A DNA stretch of 64,000 bases from Typha latifolia (taxonomy: Eukaryota > Streptophyta > Magnoliopsida > Poales > Typhaceae). A program made the translations under genes and the position numbers. Where the stretch lies: NCBI GenBank assembly GCA_019914945.1, contig CM034102.1, positions 16,729,501 to 16,793,500 on the forward strand. Direction: 5' to 3'. The first letter of the stretch is position 1, and each line of letters opens with the position of its first letter. This document shows, one piece after another, positions 25,480-37,621 of this stretch. Below the pieces are notes generated by a model that did not search any database, was not told where the DNA came from, and saw only the letters and a list, made by a program, of their open reading frames with translations.

Positions 25480-27384
25480 ATGCGATGGCGATCGCTTTCC
25501 TCCCTCCTCGCCGCCGTCTCCTCTGCCGCCGTCTCCCAACCCCAAGTCGCTCAACTCCACCAACACCTCCTCTCCCATGGCCTCCTCCTCCACTCTTCAT
25601 ACTTCTCCACCAAGCTCATCCACCTCTACGCCGCCGCCGGCGACCTCACCTCCGCCCTCCTCCTCTTCTCTTCCCTCCCTTCCCCCCCTTCCCTCTTTGC
25701 CTGGACTCCTCTCCTCGCCCTCCTCTCCCGATCCGGTCACCACCTCCGCTGCCTATCATCCTACTCTCTGATGCGCTCATCCTCCTCCCTCCTCTCCCCC
25801 GACGCCTTCGTCTTCCCTCCCGTCCTCCGCTCCGCCTCTGCCGACGGAGGCGGCTCACCCGCTGCCGTCTCCTCTCTCCACGCCGAATCCATCAAGTTCG
25901 CCGTCGACTCCCTCCTCCCCGTCTCCAACGCCCTCATCTCCGCCTACTCCAAGTCCGGCGACGTCTCCGCCGCCCGAAGAGTCTTCGATCTGATGGACCG
26001 CCGCGACCTCCTTTCCTGGAACTCGATCATCGCTGCCTACGCCGGATCCGGATCCATCGATCCCGCCATGGATCTCGTCCAATTTATGGGATCCGACGGC
26101 TGCGAACCGGACATCGTCACGTGGAACACCATTGTCGACGGCTACTCCCGCGCCGGGAGGTGCGACGAGGCCCTCGCCGTGCTCGACCGCGTCCCGACTC
26201 CTAACGTCGTCTCCTGGACAGCCGTCATCTCTGGCTACTCTCGGTCCGCCAATCACGAGGCAGCTCTGCGCGTCTTCCGACGGATGATGATCGAATCGAA
26301 CGTATCGCCCGATCCCGATACGTTATCCTGCGTCATATCCTCGTGCCGACACATATCAGCATTTCGTAACGGCCGGGAAGCCCACGCGTACGGGCTTAAG
26401 ACGACCGACGGGGATACGTTCTACAGCTCCGCCGGAGCAGCATTAGCTACGATGTATGCGAGTGGGAATAGGATCTCGACCGCTAAATTGGTGTTCGCTG
26501 CGATGGACCCCACCGACGTGGTGACATGGAACGCCGTGATTAGTGGATTCGCCCGGTCCGGTTTGGCCTCGATGGTTCTGAGCTACTTCAGCGAGATGCA
26601 ATCCAGGGGCATTGCAAGTGACGAGACTACCATAGCAAGTGTACTCCCGGTTTGCAATTTGAAGCTAGGAAAGGAAATCCATGGCCATGTGACCAAGCAC
26701 AATGTTAAATCCACCAATACCAATACCAATACCAATACCAATACCAATCTAGTGTGCAATGCACTGATTTCCATGTACTCGAGATCCGGGTACATCGAGA
26801 CCGCACATCGAGTGTTCTCGAGCATGCAAACTAAAGATGTCGTATCCTGGAACACAATGATTGGCTCGTACGGGTCACACGGGCTAGGTCATGAGGCAAT
26901 CGAGCTCGTATACTTAATGATAAAGTCGGGGCCAAAGCCAAACACGATTACATTCACCAATGCCCTTATGGCATGTAGCCATTGTGGATTAGTGGACGAG
27001 GGGATAGTGCTATTTGAGAACTTCATTTGTAATGTAGGACTGGCGCCAACAATGGAACAATATGCTTGTGTTGTAGATCTACTTGCGCGGGCTGCAAGGT
27101 TCAAGGAGGCTACCAAGTTCATAGAGGGAATGCCAGTGCGACCGAATGCAAGTGTTTTTGGAGCTCTGTTAGCTGCGAGCCGAATGTACCAGAACGTGGA
27201 GTTTGGTCGAATGGCTTTCGAGCAATTGGTTCAACTGGAGCCGAAGAACCCTGGAAATTTTGTTACAATGTCGAATATATATGCAAGAGCAGGAATGCTA
27301 GAAGAGGCGAAGAAGGTGAGAGAGATCATCGAACGTGAAGAGCTGGCAAAGCCATCAGGGAATAGCTGGATCGAAGGCGTGTAG
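25480..27384 (+). CDS. Pentatricopeptide repeat protein, PLS class, E-type C-terminus
   Basis: An intronless 634-aa protein, as most plant PPR genes are. Repeats run from about residue 30 to 520 with typical motifs: NALISAYSKSGDVSAARRVF, RDLLSWNSIIAAYAGSG, NVVSWTAVISGYSRS, DVVTWNAVISGFARSG, DVVSWNTMIGSYGSHG. The C-terminus (YACVVDLLARAARFKEA...PVRPNASVFGALLAASR...GNFVTMSNIYARAGMLEEA) is an E domain ending SGNSWIEGV. There is no DYW deaminase domain. PLS proteins usually bind organellar RNA and many guide C-to-U editing, with deaminase activity supplied in trans. The N-terminus is Ser/Leu/Arg-rich and may be an organelle signal. Codon use is extremely GC-rich in the 5' half and relaxes toward the 3' end. 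A coding (ACCAAT)6 repeat inserts (Thr-Asn)6 at 26713-26748. Confidence 0.92.
   Translation: MRWRSLSSLLAAVSSAAVSQPQVAQLHQHLLSHGLLLHSSYFSTKLIHLYAAAGDLTSALLLFSSLPSPPSLFAWTPLLALLSRSGHHLRCLSSYSLMRSSSSLLSPDAFVFPPVLRSASADGGGSPAAVSSLHAESIKFAVDSLLPVSNALISAYSKSGDVSAARRVFDLMDRRDLLSWNSIIAAYAGSGSIDPAMDLVQFMGSDGCEPDIVTWNTIVDGYSRAGRCDEALAVLDRVPTPNVVSWTAVISGYSRSANHEAALRVFRRMMIESNVSPDPDTLSCVISSCRHISAFRNGREAHAYGLKTTDGDTFYSSAGAALATMYASGNRISTAKLVFAAMDPTDVVTWNAVISGFARSGLASMVLSYFSEMQSRGIASDETTIASVLPVCNLKLGKEIHGHVTKHNVKSTNTNTNTNTNTNLVCNALISMYSRSGYIETAHRVFSSMQTKDVVSWNTMIGSYGSHGLGHEAIELVYLMIKSGPKPNTITFTNALMACSHCGLVDEGIVLFENFICNVGLAPTMEQYACVVDLLARAARFKEATKFIEGMPVRPNASVFGALLAASRMYQNVEFGRMAFEQLVQLEPKNPGNFVTMSNIYARAGMLEEAKKVREIIEREELAKPSGNSWIEGV
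26713..26748 (+). repeat. Coding microsatellite (ACCAAT)6
   Basis: Six perfect copies of a 6-base unit encode alternating Thr-Asn inside the PPR protein. They fall between HVTKHNVKS and LVCNALISMYSRSG, where relatives usually have few or no residues. Confidence 0.97.
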
Positions 27385-27754
27385 AAGAAGTAGGAGATTT
27401 TTGAGTCCATACCTTGTAACTCCTTTTTGTGATTTTGTTTGTATTTTCCAGAACTTTAGGCCGATTTAACATTAGCCCAATCCAAGTAGAGCCCATAAAG
27501 CCCACCCTCCTTCCACCACTCTTCGACTTCTACCGACCGCTTCGCTTTTCTTCTATCCTTCGAGCATCGAATAATTTCCCCCCACGTTTGCCGCCTATTC
27601 CCTCCCTTCCCTCCTTATTTAATCTCCAACCGCGACTAAGATTGCCTGTTTACCTACCCTCGCGAAGAAAACCGACCTCCTCAACGAACCAAGCAGCGAA
27701 GCGCAAAGTAGAGGAAGGAAAAGGGAAAGAAGAAGGAGAAGAAGAAGTCCAGTA
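27385..27754. promoter_or_regulatory. Spacer with three Site II elements before the SERAC1-like gene
   Basis: A 370-base spacer between two + strand genes. AGCCCA (TGGGCT on the minus strand) occurs at 27474-27479, 27490-27495 and 27499-27504. These are spaced like known Site II clusters and lie about 250-280 bases upstream of the SERAC1-like ATG. The open frame crossing this region reads as leader sequence and is not called. Confidence 0.45.
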
Positions 27755-30700
27755 ATGCTACGCCTCATCGTACGGCGCCGCCGCCCATGTCATCGGTTCT
27801 TCTCCTCTCAAATCCAACACGTCAAGAATCCCAACACCTCATCCCCTTCTTCCTCTCATCCTTCTCTTCCTCTCCTCCAAAATTCCCTCCCTTCTCCCTT
27901 ATCCCCTTCTCCCCGACGCCGCAGCTTCCCCATCTATGCCCTCGCCGGAACCCTAATCTCCACCCTCGCCGCCGCCGCCTACATCACCACATCCTCCGAC
28001 CAACGCACTGACCGATCCGGCCAAATCTATGCCGATCTCGAGAAAACAGTCGAAAGATCCAAAGGATCCGTCCTCCGCGTTGTCGACCAGATGCGGAACA
28101 CCGGCGCCGCAGCCGCCGTCCTATGGAAGTCTCTTACCTCCGTGCTGTCCTCCGCGAACCAAGAGGTGAGGTCGGGGTTCGAGCTTAGGGTGGCGGCGTT
28201 GCTTGCGGATATTTCTGCGGCCAACGGGGCGAGGAGGGCGGCGATTGTTGGGGCTGGGGGCGGGGCGGTGGTGGATTGGTTGTTGGAGAGAGTGGCGGTG
28301 GCGAGGAACGGGACGCAAGCGGAGGCAGGGAGGGCGCTTGCACACTTGATTGCAGACGCAGAGGTGTGTGGCGATGTGCTCGGGAGGCCTCGCGCAATCC
28401 CGAGTCTTCTCAGATTTATCTTCTCCTTTCAGCCTAAGAGGCAGAAGAAGGTGAGAGATTGCTGTTCTGCGAAGAGACGAGTAAAAATGAGTTTTTTATT
28501 TTATGTAAATTTAAAACTATAAGTTTTTCCATACTGTAAATTTGAAACTATATCATCCAAATCGGAAGGAGAGTGAAGAATGATGGCTAATGATTTATAT
28601 ATGTGCTCTATGATTTTCCATACAATTTTCTTTGAACTTGAAATAAAATATGGCCAATCTGTTTCCACTTTCTTCTCAGTTTTTGTAAATGGTAGATAAA
28701 TATATATACACATTTGGACTGCCTATATTAGGTTCTTTTATTAAAGTATCTTCGTGATGTTTGCTGCATTAACATGTTCTTTTGACAGAGCAGCACTTTA
28801 AACACACTTCATTGGAAGGTTCAGATCAATCTAAGGGGAGGAGCATGCTTGTTGCAGCCCTTATGGATATAATTACTTCAAACTGTGATAATGTAGACTG
28901 CTCATCTTTTCATTCTTTCTTGCCCGGAAATGCTGACATGAGAGATATTGCATTAGCTATTGAAGTTGTTGAACAGGGCGGAATGCACTTTGATGACCAA
29001 GATGGCATTGATGATAGTGACGATGGTGATCGGGGTGTACGAGGAGTTGGAATAAAAGTACTTGGGGGCACAACTATTTTGGGATTTTCAGGAACCAACA
29101 ATTTCGCAAAGTCAGAAAAACCTGAGGAACATGTCCTAGAACATCCCACAATTTTAACTAGAGATTCAACGTTTCAAGAAAATGCTGTGAGTTCTTCAAA
29201 GGTTGAGAGGCTAAATTCATCTGCCATCCCAGGACTATGGGATGATTTGCAGAGGGAACATGTTGCTGTACCTTTTGCTGCATGGGCTCTAGCAAACTGG
29301 GCTTTGGCATCAGACTATAATCGATCTCATATTCAGGAACTTGATAGAGATGGGAATGCTGTCATGACTGCGTTGACAGCACCAGAGAGAACTGTGAAGT
29401 GGCATGGAAGCTTAGTTGCTCGAGCTCTCTTAGCTGACAAGAATTTGCCTCTGACGGTTTCTGTTCCTAAATGGAGCTCAAGTCTCCTTACTACAGCTTT
29501 TTTGGCCAGTAAAAATGAAGACATTTCATTGGCTAGAATGGCGTTGTCAGCTTTTCTCATGTCTGTTGAGAGATGTCATGATACAAAGGCAGTGGTCATG
29601 AAGAATGGCCTTCATCTAATGAGAGGAATAGCCAAACAGGCAGAAAAGCACAAGTATATTCAAGAGTCATTAGCCGAGGTGCTACGTTTACTTTATGCAG
29701 GGGATACTCACTTATCTCTCGAGGAAAGTCAAAAATGGTCTGGTATTCTCCTCCGTTGGATTTTTGGTCAATCTTCATCTGAAACAACTCGACTTATGGC
29801 TATACAAATACTCTCTTGCATCCTTGACGACCATGGGCCAGCTTCCATACCTATTTCACAAGGATGGTTGACATTCTTGCTTACCGAGATTCGTGGGTCT
29901 AGCAAAATGTCAAATTCAAAAGGAAGTGCTCCACCTAAAACTGACAAAGTGAAGGTACAAGTTCACTCAATTCTTTTATTATAGGTTTATCTGCATATTT
30001 TCTGATGGAAAGTCTTTTTCTACAGAATCAAATTGATCAGTCAAATGCTTACTCAGCAACACAGGTGGCCAATCAGTTAGCCACTGCAGTTATCAAACTA
30101 GCTGCTCTTCAGTCAGAAGCTGAACCCGATTCCTTTGATAAACTTCCGCTTGCTGATTTTCTCTCTCTCGATCCATTTGTTGCACCATTGAAGAACTTGA
30201 ACAAAAACAGCTCTCCCAAGATTGACGCAGCCGATTCAGCGATAGCTACTCTTAAGGGCATAAAAGCACTAACCGAGCTTTGTTCTGAAGACACTGCATG
30301 CCAAAACAAATTAGCTGATTTTGGAGTCCTTTGCTTGCTTAGACGCTTCCTTTTGGGTGATGATTATGAAAAGCTTGCTGCAAATGAAACATATGATGCG
30401 TCAAGAGCCCGAGAGACACAAGACAAGAAGCAACCTGGTTCTGCTGATTCATCTACTCTAGATCCTAATGATTCTTCTAGTGTTCGAGTTCCTCCTGCAG
30501 CACATATTCGGAGACATGCTGCTCGACTCCTAGCAATGCTTTCTATTCTACCAAATATTAAGAAAGCTGTTGTAGCTGATGAAGTGTGGTGCAAATGGCT
30601 CGAAGATTGTGCCTCTGGGCAGAACCCTTGCTGCAATGACTTAAAAATCCAAAGCTACTGTAGGTCAACTTTGTTGAACATATTGTGCGTAGAAAAAGTT

Positions 30701-33700
30701 GATGTAGGAGTTAATCATTTTGACATAGATTGCGTGCACAAAACAAAGTGCCCTCAATATGAAGATAGTTTATTCTTGCTGAATCCCGGCTCGCCACATT
30801 GGAACCATTTTGACAAGAGAAATTCTGGTGTTCCACAAAATCCATCCATTGCAAATTCAGCAGATTCTCATGATTTCTCATCTTCTGAAGTCACCGACAC
30901 ATCCAGCTCTTTAATTGATTCAGACGTAGAATCTGAGTTAGTAGCTCCTTTACTTGATGTCGTTTTTGTCCACGGCCTTCGTGGTGGCCCTATTAAATCT
31001 TGGCGTATAGCAGACAACAAGTCTTCAACAACCAGTAAAGCTGGCTTGGTGGAGAGCATTGATCAAGAAGCTGGGAAAGAGGACACATGCTGGCCGAGGG
31101 AATGGCTTTCTGCTGATTTTCCTTACGCTCGCTTATTCAGCGTCAAGTACAAGGTTTGTTCTATAATGGTTCATTTTGCATTTATTTTCTGAATTCTATG
31201 TCCTTGCCTTGTACAATGTGACACTAGATGTAGTCCTTCCCATGTTAGTACCTTTTGTTAGCATTTATAATTTTCCAAGTTCTTCTTCAGGTTGGATCCT
31301 TTCTAATTAAATGATTCATGCAGACAAATCTGACTCAATGGTCTGGAGCTAGCTTGCCACTTCAGGTTGGTCCTTTTTGTGGTGCCTTTTGAAAAGTTAT
31401 CGAGATTAGAGCACAAATCACCATACATTACCTCTCTTGTGCATTTTGTAGGCAGGAAAGTTAAATGCCACTGCACATTTTTTCATATTGAGAATGCACC
31501 ATTACTTTTATCATATGGGCTGCTGCTCTATTTTTCAAGGGTAGTCCTCAGAACTGGTCTGGAGAGTCAGTTAGATTAAGTGCAACCATAGTTCATGATG
31601 TGGGTAGAATCTTTTTCTCTTTGTAGGTTTGACTTTTTGTCGATCAGTTTCTCTTGTTCCTAAAAGATATTGTATTATTGAGTTTCTTTCCTTCTTTTTC
31701 TCTTTTAGTTTCTATCCAAAAGTTAAATTATTGGAGTGTGGATATACTAACAGAAATGATATGAAAAGAATGATAAGGATCAAAAAGTTTGTGAAACATT
31801 TCTAACGCTGCTGTAAAAATGTGTAGGCCTAAAAGATACTCATTTGATTCATTTAAAAATATGTGACACATTATCCTTCTCAGATGCATATGCAATATGA
31901 GTTGCACCTAACAGAGGGCATGCATAGTTTTATCAATCACTTTCAGATGCTAATTATGTATGGGGCCAATCTCATTAAGCAGAAGATAAATTCATTCAAA
32001 TCAATAGATTTGTCTTTGTGTTAGGATCTATTCACAATATTCATGTTCTAGTTCATTATCTTGCAAGATTAGTATGTTTGATGATTTGTGATACCTAAAC
32101 TGCTAAAATGTGGATTATTTTTGGTTTTTTAGGAGGTTAGCTCAATGTTGTTGAGAAAGCTTGTTGCAGCTGGCATTGGAAACCGACCTGTTGTTTTTGT
32201 GACTCATAGGTATGTTATTATTTTTGTTTCAAAAGTTTCTAACTACTTGTTGGGATAGGTGTACAATTATCAAATAAATGCAGTAATTTAAATTTAAATT
32301 TAAATTTATTGAGTTCATTCTCTATCCCAATATCTTATTCCATGCAAATTTTTTTTATAATTTCGTGGCGCAATCTTATCTGATAGGAACACTTTCCAAA
32401 CTTACTGACTCCATTGGTAGTTAACTTTTGCAGCATGGGAGGCCTAGTGGTTAAGCAGATGTTATATCAGGCAAAGCTAAACAATTTAGACAAGTTTCTG
32501 AAGAATGCAGTTGGAGTAGTATGCCTCTTTCTCAGCAAGCTTGTAAATTTAATCACTTTCTGTTAAATACTAACTGCACATTCGACATGCAGGTATTCTA
32601 TAGCTGTCCACATTTTGGCAGCAAACTGGCAGACATGCCTTGGCGAATGGGCCTGGTTTTCCGTCCAGCACCTTCAGTTAGTAAATTCACACTTTTTTTC
32701 CACTTTGAATAACCAAGCTTATGTCAATTATTGAACTTGGATTATACTTTCTTGTAGATCGGGGAGTTACGAAGTGGATCCCCAAGATTGATTGAATTGA
32801 ACGACTTTTTACGTCATCTCCATAGCAAGGGACTTCTTGAGATACTTAGTTTCTGTGAGGTAGAATATAATTTTATCATATGGATTTAGTATGTCCTAGA
32901 ATCATTTCAAGTTAATAGGTTCTGTGAACAGACCCAGGTTACACCGATTGTTGAAGGTTATGGTGGTTGGGCCTTTCGGATGGAGATTGTTCCGATTGAA
33001 TCTGCATACCCTGGCTATGGGGAACTTGTTGTAAGTGTGATGTAGGATTTGATTTGTTCATCATGAATTTCAGAAACGCAAGTGTAGCCAATTACCTATA
33101 ATCTGAATCACCCCAATGCATCTTTTATTAACAATAACTACAACAACAACAGCAATAAGTTATCAGCTATTGGGGGTTGCCCATTAAATTGCCTTACTAG
33201 AAAAAAAGTAATTTTTTCTATGTAAGATTTGGATATAATAGCATAATTTGAAGTGTTAATATACAGAAATGCCAATGCATCATGTGTTTATATGTTTGAA
33301 CTGCTGAACCCAAGCCCATGGATCATGGTAGGCAGTTTAAGTGTTTAACAGCCAGTATAAGTTTTTTTTACCAAGAAATATATGTAGAAGATCTTTACAG
33401 TCTTAGATGAGGTGAGAGGTTTCAAGAACATGCTTCATGAGATCCATGGAAGGTTTCTCTTTCTTCTTTATCAATAGTTAACTTGGCAGGACTCTGTTAA
33501 TTTTTGTCATTACCAGCCATGAAGTGCTAGTGTACTTTGATAGATTGCACTTGATGCATTGAACAAGACAAATTTAATATGGCGTCTTCATTTGGTAGGT
33601 TGTAAAGCTGGATCACTGTTCAAACTATTCACCTTTCACTTTTTTAAGCTTAATATAAATAGAACTGCTTGCATATCTTGGCTCTCATCTGACAGTTTTG

Positions 33701-33903
33701 GGCAAAGAAACGTCTATTAGTAATATGGTTTTCATTATTAAGCATGACATAAATCCTAATGGTAGTTGTGTGTCTGTTTGTCGTCTGCACAGGTATTGGA
33801 GGCCACTGATCATATAAACTCATGTAAGCCAGTCACCCAAACTGATCCATCTTATGCAGAGACATTGGAATTCCTGAAGAAATTGAAAGCTCGCCTTCCT
33901 TGA
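27755..33903 (+). CDS. SERAC1-like alpha/beta hydrolase
   Basis: Exons are 27755-28450, 28791 (or 28794)-29954, 30026-31153, 31324-31365, 32133-32209, 32434-32518, 32593-32676, 32758-32859, 32932-33030 and 33793-33903, giving about 1195 aa. The N-terminus is Arg/Ser-rich (MLRLIVRRRRPCHRFFSS), like a mitochondrial presequence. A hydrophobic segment at about 60-80 (FPIYALAGTLISTLAAAAYI) follows. The middle is helical and armadillo-like. The hydrolase domain is C-terminal, with VFVHGLRGGP as the oxyanion-hole strand and VFVTHSMGGLVVKQ carrying the nucleophile Ser at about residue 1036. YSCPHFGSKLADMPW and the late EATDH motif follow, the latter with a plausible catalytic His. Human SERAC1 acts at mitochondria-ER contacts in phosphatidylglycerol remodelling. 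The plant role is less certain. Intron 1 ends in stacked AG acceptors. Confidence 0.87.
33120..33185. repeat. Possible Au-SINE-like remnant
   Basis: An ACAACAACAACA tract is followed by TATCAGCTATTGGGGGTTGCCC, inside the last intron of the SERAC1-like gene. This resembles the 3' terminal region of plant Au SINEs, reversed and heavily decayed. It is a pattern-memory call only. Confidence 0.25.
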
Positions 33904-34883
33904 GCAGCCTAATTTTTTATTCTTTGTCCTTGCTGGATGATGCACCAGTGGTGTAAATGAGTTCTCGGAGATATCAATCTTTTGCTAAAAATTGCAACAA
34001 ATTCAGCACGCCAAGTCTCTCTTATCATTTCTGGTGGATAATTTAATGATTCATGAAGATATTTAATCAAAGATGGCAGCGAAGCTTGGAGGTCTTAATT
34101 GACATTCTTCTGTTACATTGTATAGTCCTCTGACTTAAATGTAAATATAAACCCTCAATCGTGTGAGTGATGTTTGATCTGGAAAAAATAAAGGAGAGAG
34201 AGAAAGCATGGAATAAATTGCATCTGATTAATATTTGTCCTTTTACACTTTGCACTCGGCAGAACTAGCTAGAGGAAACTGGAGAGGAAAGCTACATTGC
34301 TGGGCTTATTTCCTGCATTAATTATTTGTATACTGGAGAAATGTAATGCTGTTTAACATACCTAATTTCACAGCTGAATTCCTTCATTGCAGGAATAGCA
34401 GATTGGATGTCAATATATATAGAGGTTGTAGATGGGAGCATTTGTACTAAAAAGCTCATTAAACTTCGGTAATAGTAAGGTTAGCCTCTTAAAAATCAGG
34501 TGTATTTATTTTTAGGGTAGATGTACACTTGTATGATTTACATAAGAGGTCTCTATCTTACTATTTAGATTTTTTTTTTCTTTTATGCAAATGTCTTTGT
34601 GTGTGTTACCAGTTTCTCTAGGAAAATGTATCAATTGAGCTATTTTATGTCAGATTATAATTGCTTTGTTCCAGTCAAGTTAAAATCAGAGTATTTAGAA
34701 ACTACTACATTTGAAAAATTATAAAATGATTGAGATTTGAACCAAAATAAATCAATTATATATATTCACATTCTTTTTCAACTTGAGGCACTTCATTAAA
34801 TTTACTTTCTAGCAATTAAAAAAAGAAAAAAAAGAAGGTATAAGAACAAATCTTCCAATTCCTTCCCCTCCAAAAACAAAACA
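33904..34883. other. Intergenic
   Basis: The SERAC1-like 3' UTR is followed by AT-rich sequence and the short leader of the heme oxygenase gene. Nothing else is supported. Confidence 0.5.
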
Positions 34884-37621
34884 ATGGTACCCTGCATAGC
34901 AGCAGCCCCTCCTTTTACCCCCTTCCCCTCCAAATTCCAACTCTTTCCAAAGCCCAATCTCCCGTCTAACCCCTATAAGTTTACTCGTTCCTTTGCTCTC
35001 TCTTCATCTTCTTCTTCTTCTCCTCCTCCTACTATCACCACTACTCCCACTGGTCCCGTCGTGAGGAAGCGGAAGAGGTACCGCAAACCCTACCCTGGGG
35101 AAAACGAGGGCATCGTCGAGGAGATGCGATTCGTCGCCATGAGGCTCCGAAACAGCTCGAATGGCCGCGGGAGAGAGGAGGAGGAGGAGAATAAGGGAGA
35201 GGAATTGGAGGACGCGTGGCGACCGAGCATGGAAGGGTTCGTCAAGTATTTGGTGGATAGCAAGCTCGTCTTCGATACCCTCGAACGCATTGTCGATGAG
35301 TCAAGCGATGTCGCCTGTGAGAGCCCTCCTTAGTTTCATCTCTTTCTAGGATAATTTCTCTTATTTTTCCCCAAAAGTGTTTAATTTATTGTTTAAATTT
35401 GCTAAATTTGCTTAAACAAATCATCTTTCAAGGAATGCTACATCCGCAGACTGGTTTCTAATTATTGCTCATTGCCAATAAAGTAACCTGCTTTCCATGC
35501 TTAATGTAAAACTCGCAGCTGTTTATTGAAATAAGTGTCATGAACTCTCACTAAGAAGAGGGTTATATAGATGTTAGTGTTAATTTGAAGACATGCTCTT
35601 GAACTATGTTTCGTGCATTGTTCCTTCAGATGTGTACTTCAGGAAAACGGGTCTGGAGCGGTCGACTAGCCTTTCGAATGATTTGGAATGGTTCAAACAG
35701 CAAGAGATAGTAATTCCAGAACCAAGTTCTCCTGGAGTCACTTATGCCAGTTATCTTAAGGAACTGGCGGAGAGCAGTGCCCCATCCTTCCTTTGCCATT
35801 TCTACAATATCTATTTTGCACATGTGACTGGTGGTCTCGGAATAGGTCGCAAGGTACTCTAACTAAATCTCGATATGCTTAAAAATTTGACAAGTTCATT
35901 CATGTATTGTGGTCTTGGGACTTGGGATCATTTTAAAATTTAAGATGAATAGATGTGAACTTCATTCATCGGATGAAAGGCGAAGATTGTGAAGAAAATG
36001 ATATCATGTTCATTTTGAAAATTCAGCTGCAATGACTTATTGAACACAATATATAATCTGATGTCTGATGTTTTCTTTTATTGGAACTCTGGAAAATAGC
36101 TTGTGAATTTTATGTGGGATTTATAGCTTTGAGAAGCTGCAAATTGTTTTGTTAAGGACCAAAAGAAAAGTAGTTTGTAGATCAGTTTTTTACATAAGAT
36201 TTATTTAGCCTAGATATGAGACTTTTCATTAATCTATCATGTACTTTATAATAGTCGTACTTGGACTATAAATTGCATTTAATAATATTTTTAATCTTTA
36301 AATTTCTATATATCATGTTTCAGAATGAAAGTATGGAAATAAGACAAATTTTGATCCTACTTCCATTTAATGCCTCATCCATCTTTTTTACATTCTACTT
36401 TTTCCGTGTCATTATTTTAGTTTCCTTTTATTCGGACTCTTGTCTCTTTAGGAGTCAAACCGAAAGAACAGGCAAAACAGAAAAATTAAAACACTGAATC
36501 AGAGTAGTTTACTAGGATTCAAGGGGTCCTATAAAATTTTGTTGTTTCATCAATTTGTAAGATTTCTTGACATTATAAAATAGTATAATAATTACACTGT
36601 TGAGAGCTTGGGACTTGACAATGAGCTCACAAGTTTCTAAGACAGCATATTTATAAAAGAGCTCCCACCATCCTGTGTAGTCTTGTTTGATCGCTCAACG
36701 GCACAACCCATCCTCTCTGCTGCCTCGGCCCATTTCCAGGGGCACCCAGCCAAACAGGAACGACGAAAAATATCTTTTTGTCAAGCTTGTTAAATTATGA
36801 ATGTGAATTTTTTTTTATTATCATCCACAAATAGATATTCAGCAGATTAGTACTTATCATTCTGATTTAACTTGCACAGATAAATTTGTAGCACTGTATC
36901 TTAAAAAAAGTTCAAAGTTTGTGGTTCTCATGTATAGGGAATTAGTTTAACCATTGATGATGTAAGTCCTTTATATTGACATTTAGAAATCGAATCTTCG
37001 TTTGCACAGAAGAAACTGGGAAATTCAAAGTTAAGTACTTGTTCAAAATCTTTATTTATGACTTATTGAGGCTGACTTCATTTCTAAGAGAATAAGGACA
37101 ACTAGACATCTAGAACAATAGAAACAAAGGGATGTTATAATGGTCCCATCTTGCATGACCACATTTAAAGTTCCATGATTCTTATAGAATGCTTTTATCC
37201 TTTTATCATGTCTGCACTCATTAAATCTTCTACACCAAGACAACATTATAGAAACACAAAGGATGTCTCTGCTACCTGTCTGAAGATCCTGACATGCACT
37301 CTAATTTACCTGGTAATTAGGTGTGCGGGAAGCTTCTCGAAGGAAAGGAACTTGAATTCTACAAATGGGACAGCGATGTACAACTGCTGCTAAAGGATGT
37401 AAGAGAGAAGCTCAACAAGCTTGGAGAGGTAAAAGTAGCATATTATAGATTGCTGGATTGGCTAATTTTACAGTGTAGTTGATGAAACATCAAATGATCT
37501 TTATTTGGTTGGAAATCTAATTTTGCAGCATTGGACTCGAGAAGAGAAGAACAAGTGCCTAAGAGAAGCAGCAAAATCATTTCGGTTTTCAGGGCAGATC
37601 ATCCGCTTAATCATTTTATAG
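34884..37621 (+). CDS. HO2: Heme oxygenase 2-like plastid protein (proximal His replaced by Arg)
   Basis: Exons are 34884-35316, 35630-35853, 37321-37428 and 37529-37621. They total 858 nt and 285 aa, and all junctions are GT-AG. The first ~60 residues are Ser/Pro/Thr-rich, a likely chloroplast transit peptide. The heme-oxygenase fold follows: KRYRKPYPGENEGIVEEMRF, VKYLVDSKLVFDTLERIV, TGLERSTSLSNDLEWF, IPEPSSPGVTYASYLKELAE, CHFYNIYFAH and WTREEKNKCLREAAKSFRFSGQII. Active plant HO1 (HY1) enzymes have a heme-ligand His in FVAMRLH. Here the motif is FVAMRLR, with Arg at residue 89. A Glu-rich insert (REEEEENKGEELED) follows, as in the HO2 subfamily. HO2 proteins are described as lacking true heme oxygenase activity, though HO2 mutants show phytochrome-related defects. 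The start is the first ATG of the reading frame. Confidence 0.9.

Noticed and set aside
25485..26256. Long overlapping open frames on both strands inside the PPR gene (e.g. 25485-26204 + and 25855-26256 -)
   Set aside because: The 5' half of the PPR gene is very GC-rich, which removes stop codons from other frames. Their translations are low-complexity Arg/Pro or Gly/Asp sequence with no family match.
27429..27755. 108-codon open frame just before the SERAC1-like ATG
   Set aside because: It is Pro/Leu-rich leader sequence overlapping the promoter motifs. Not called as a gene.
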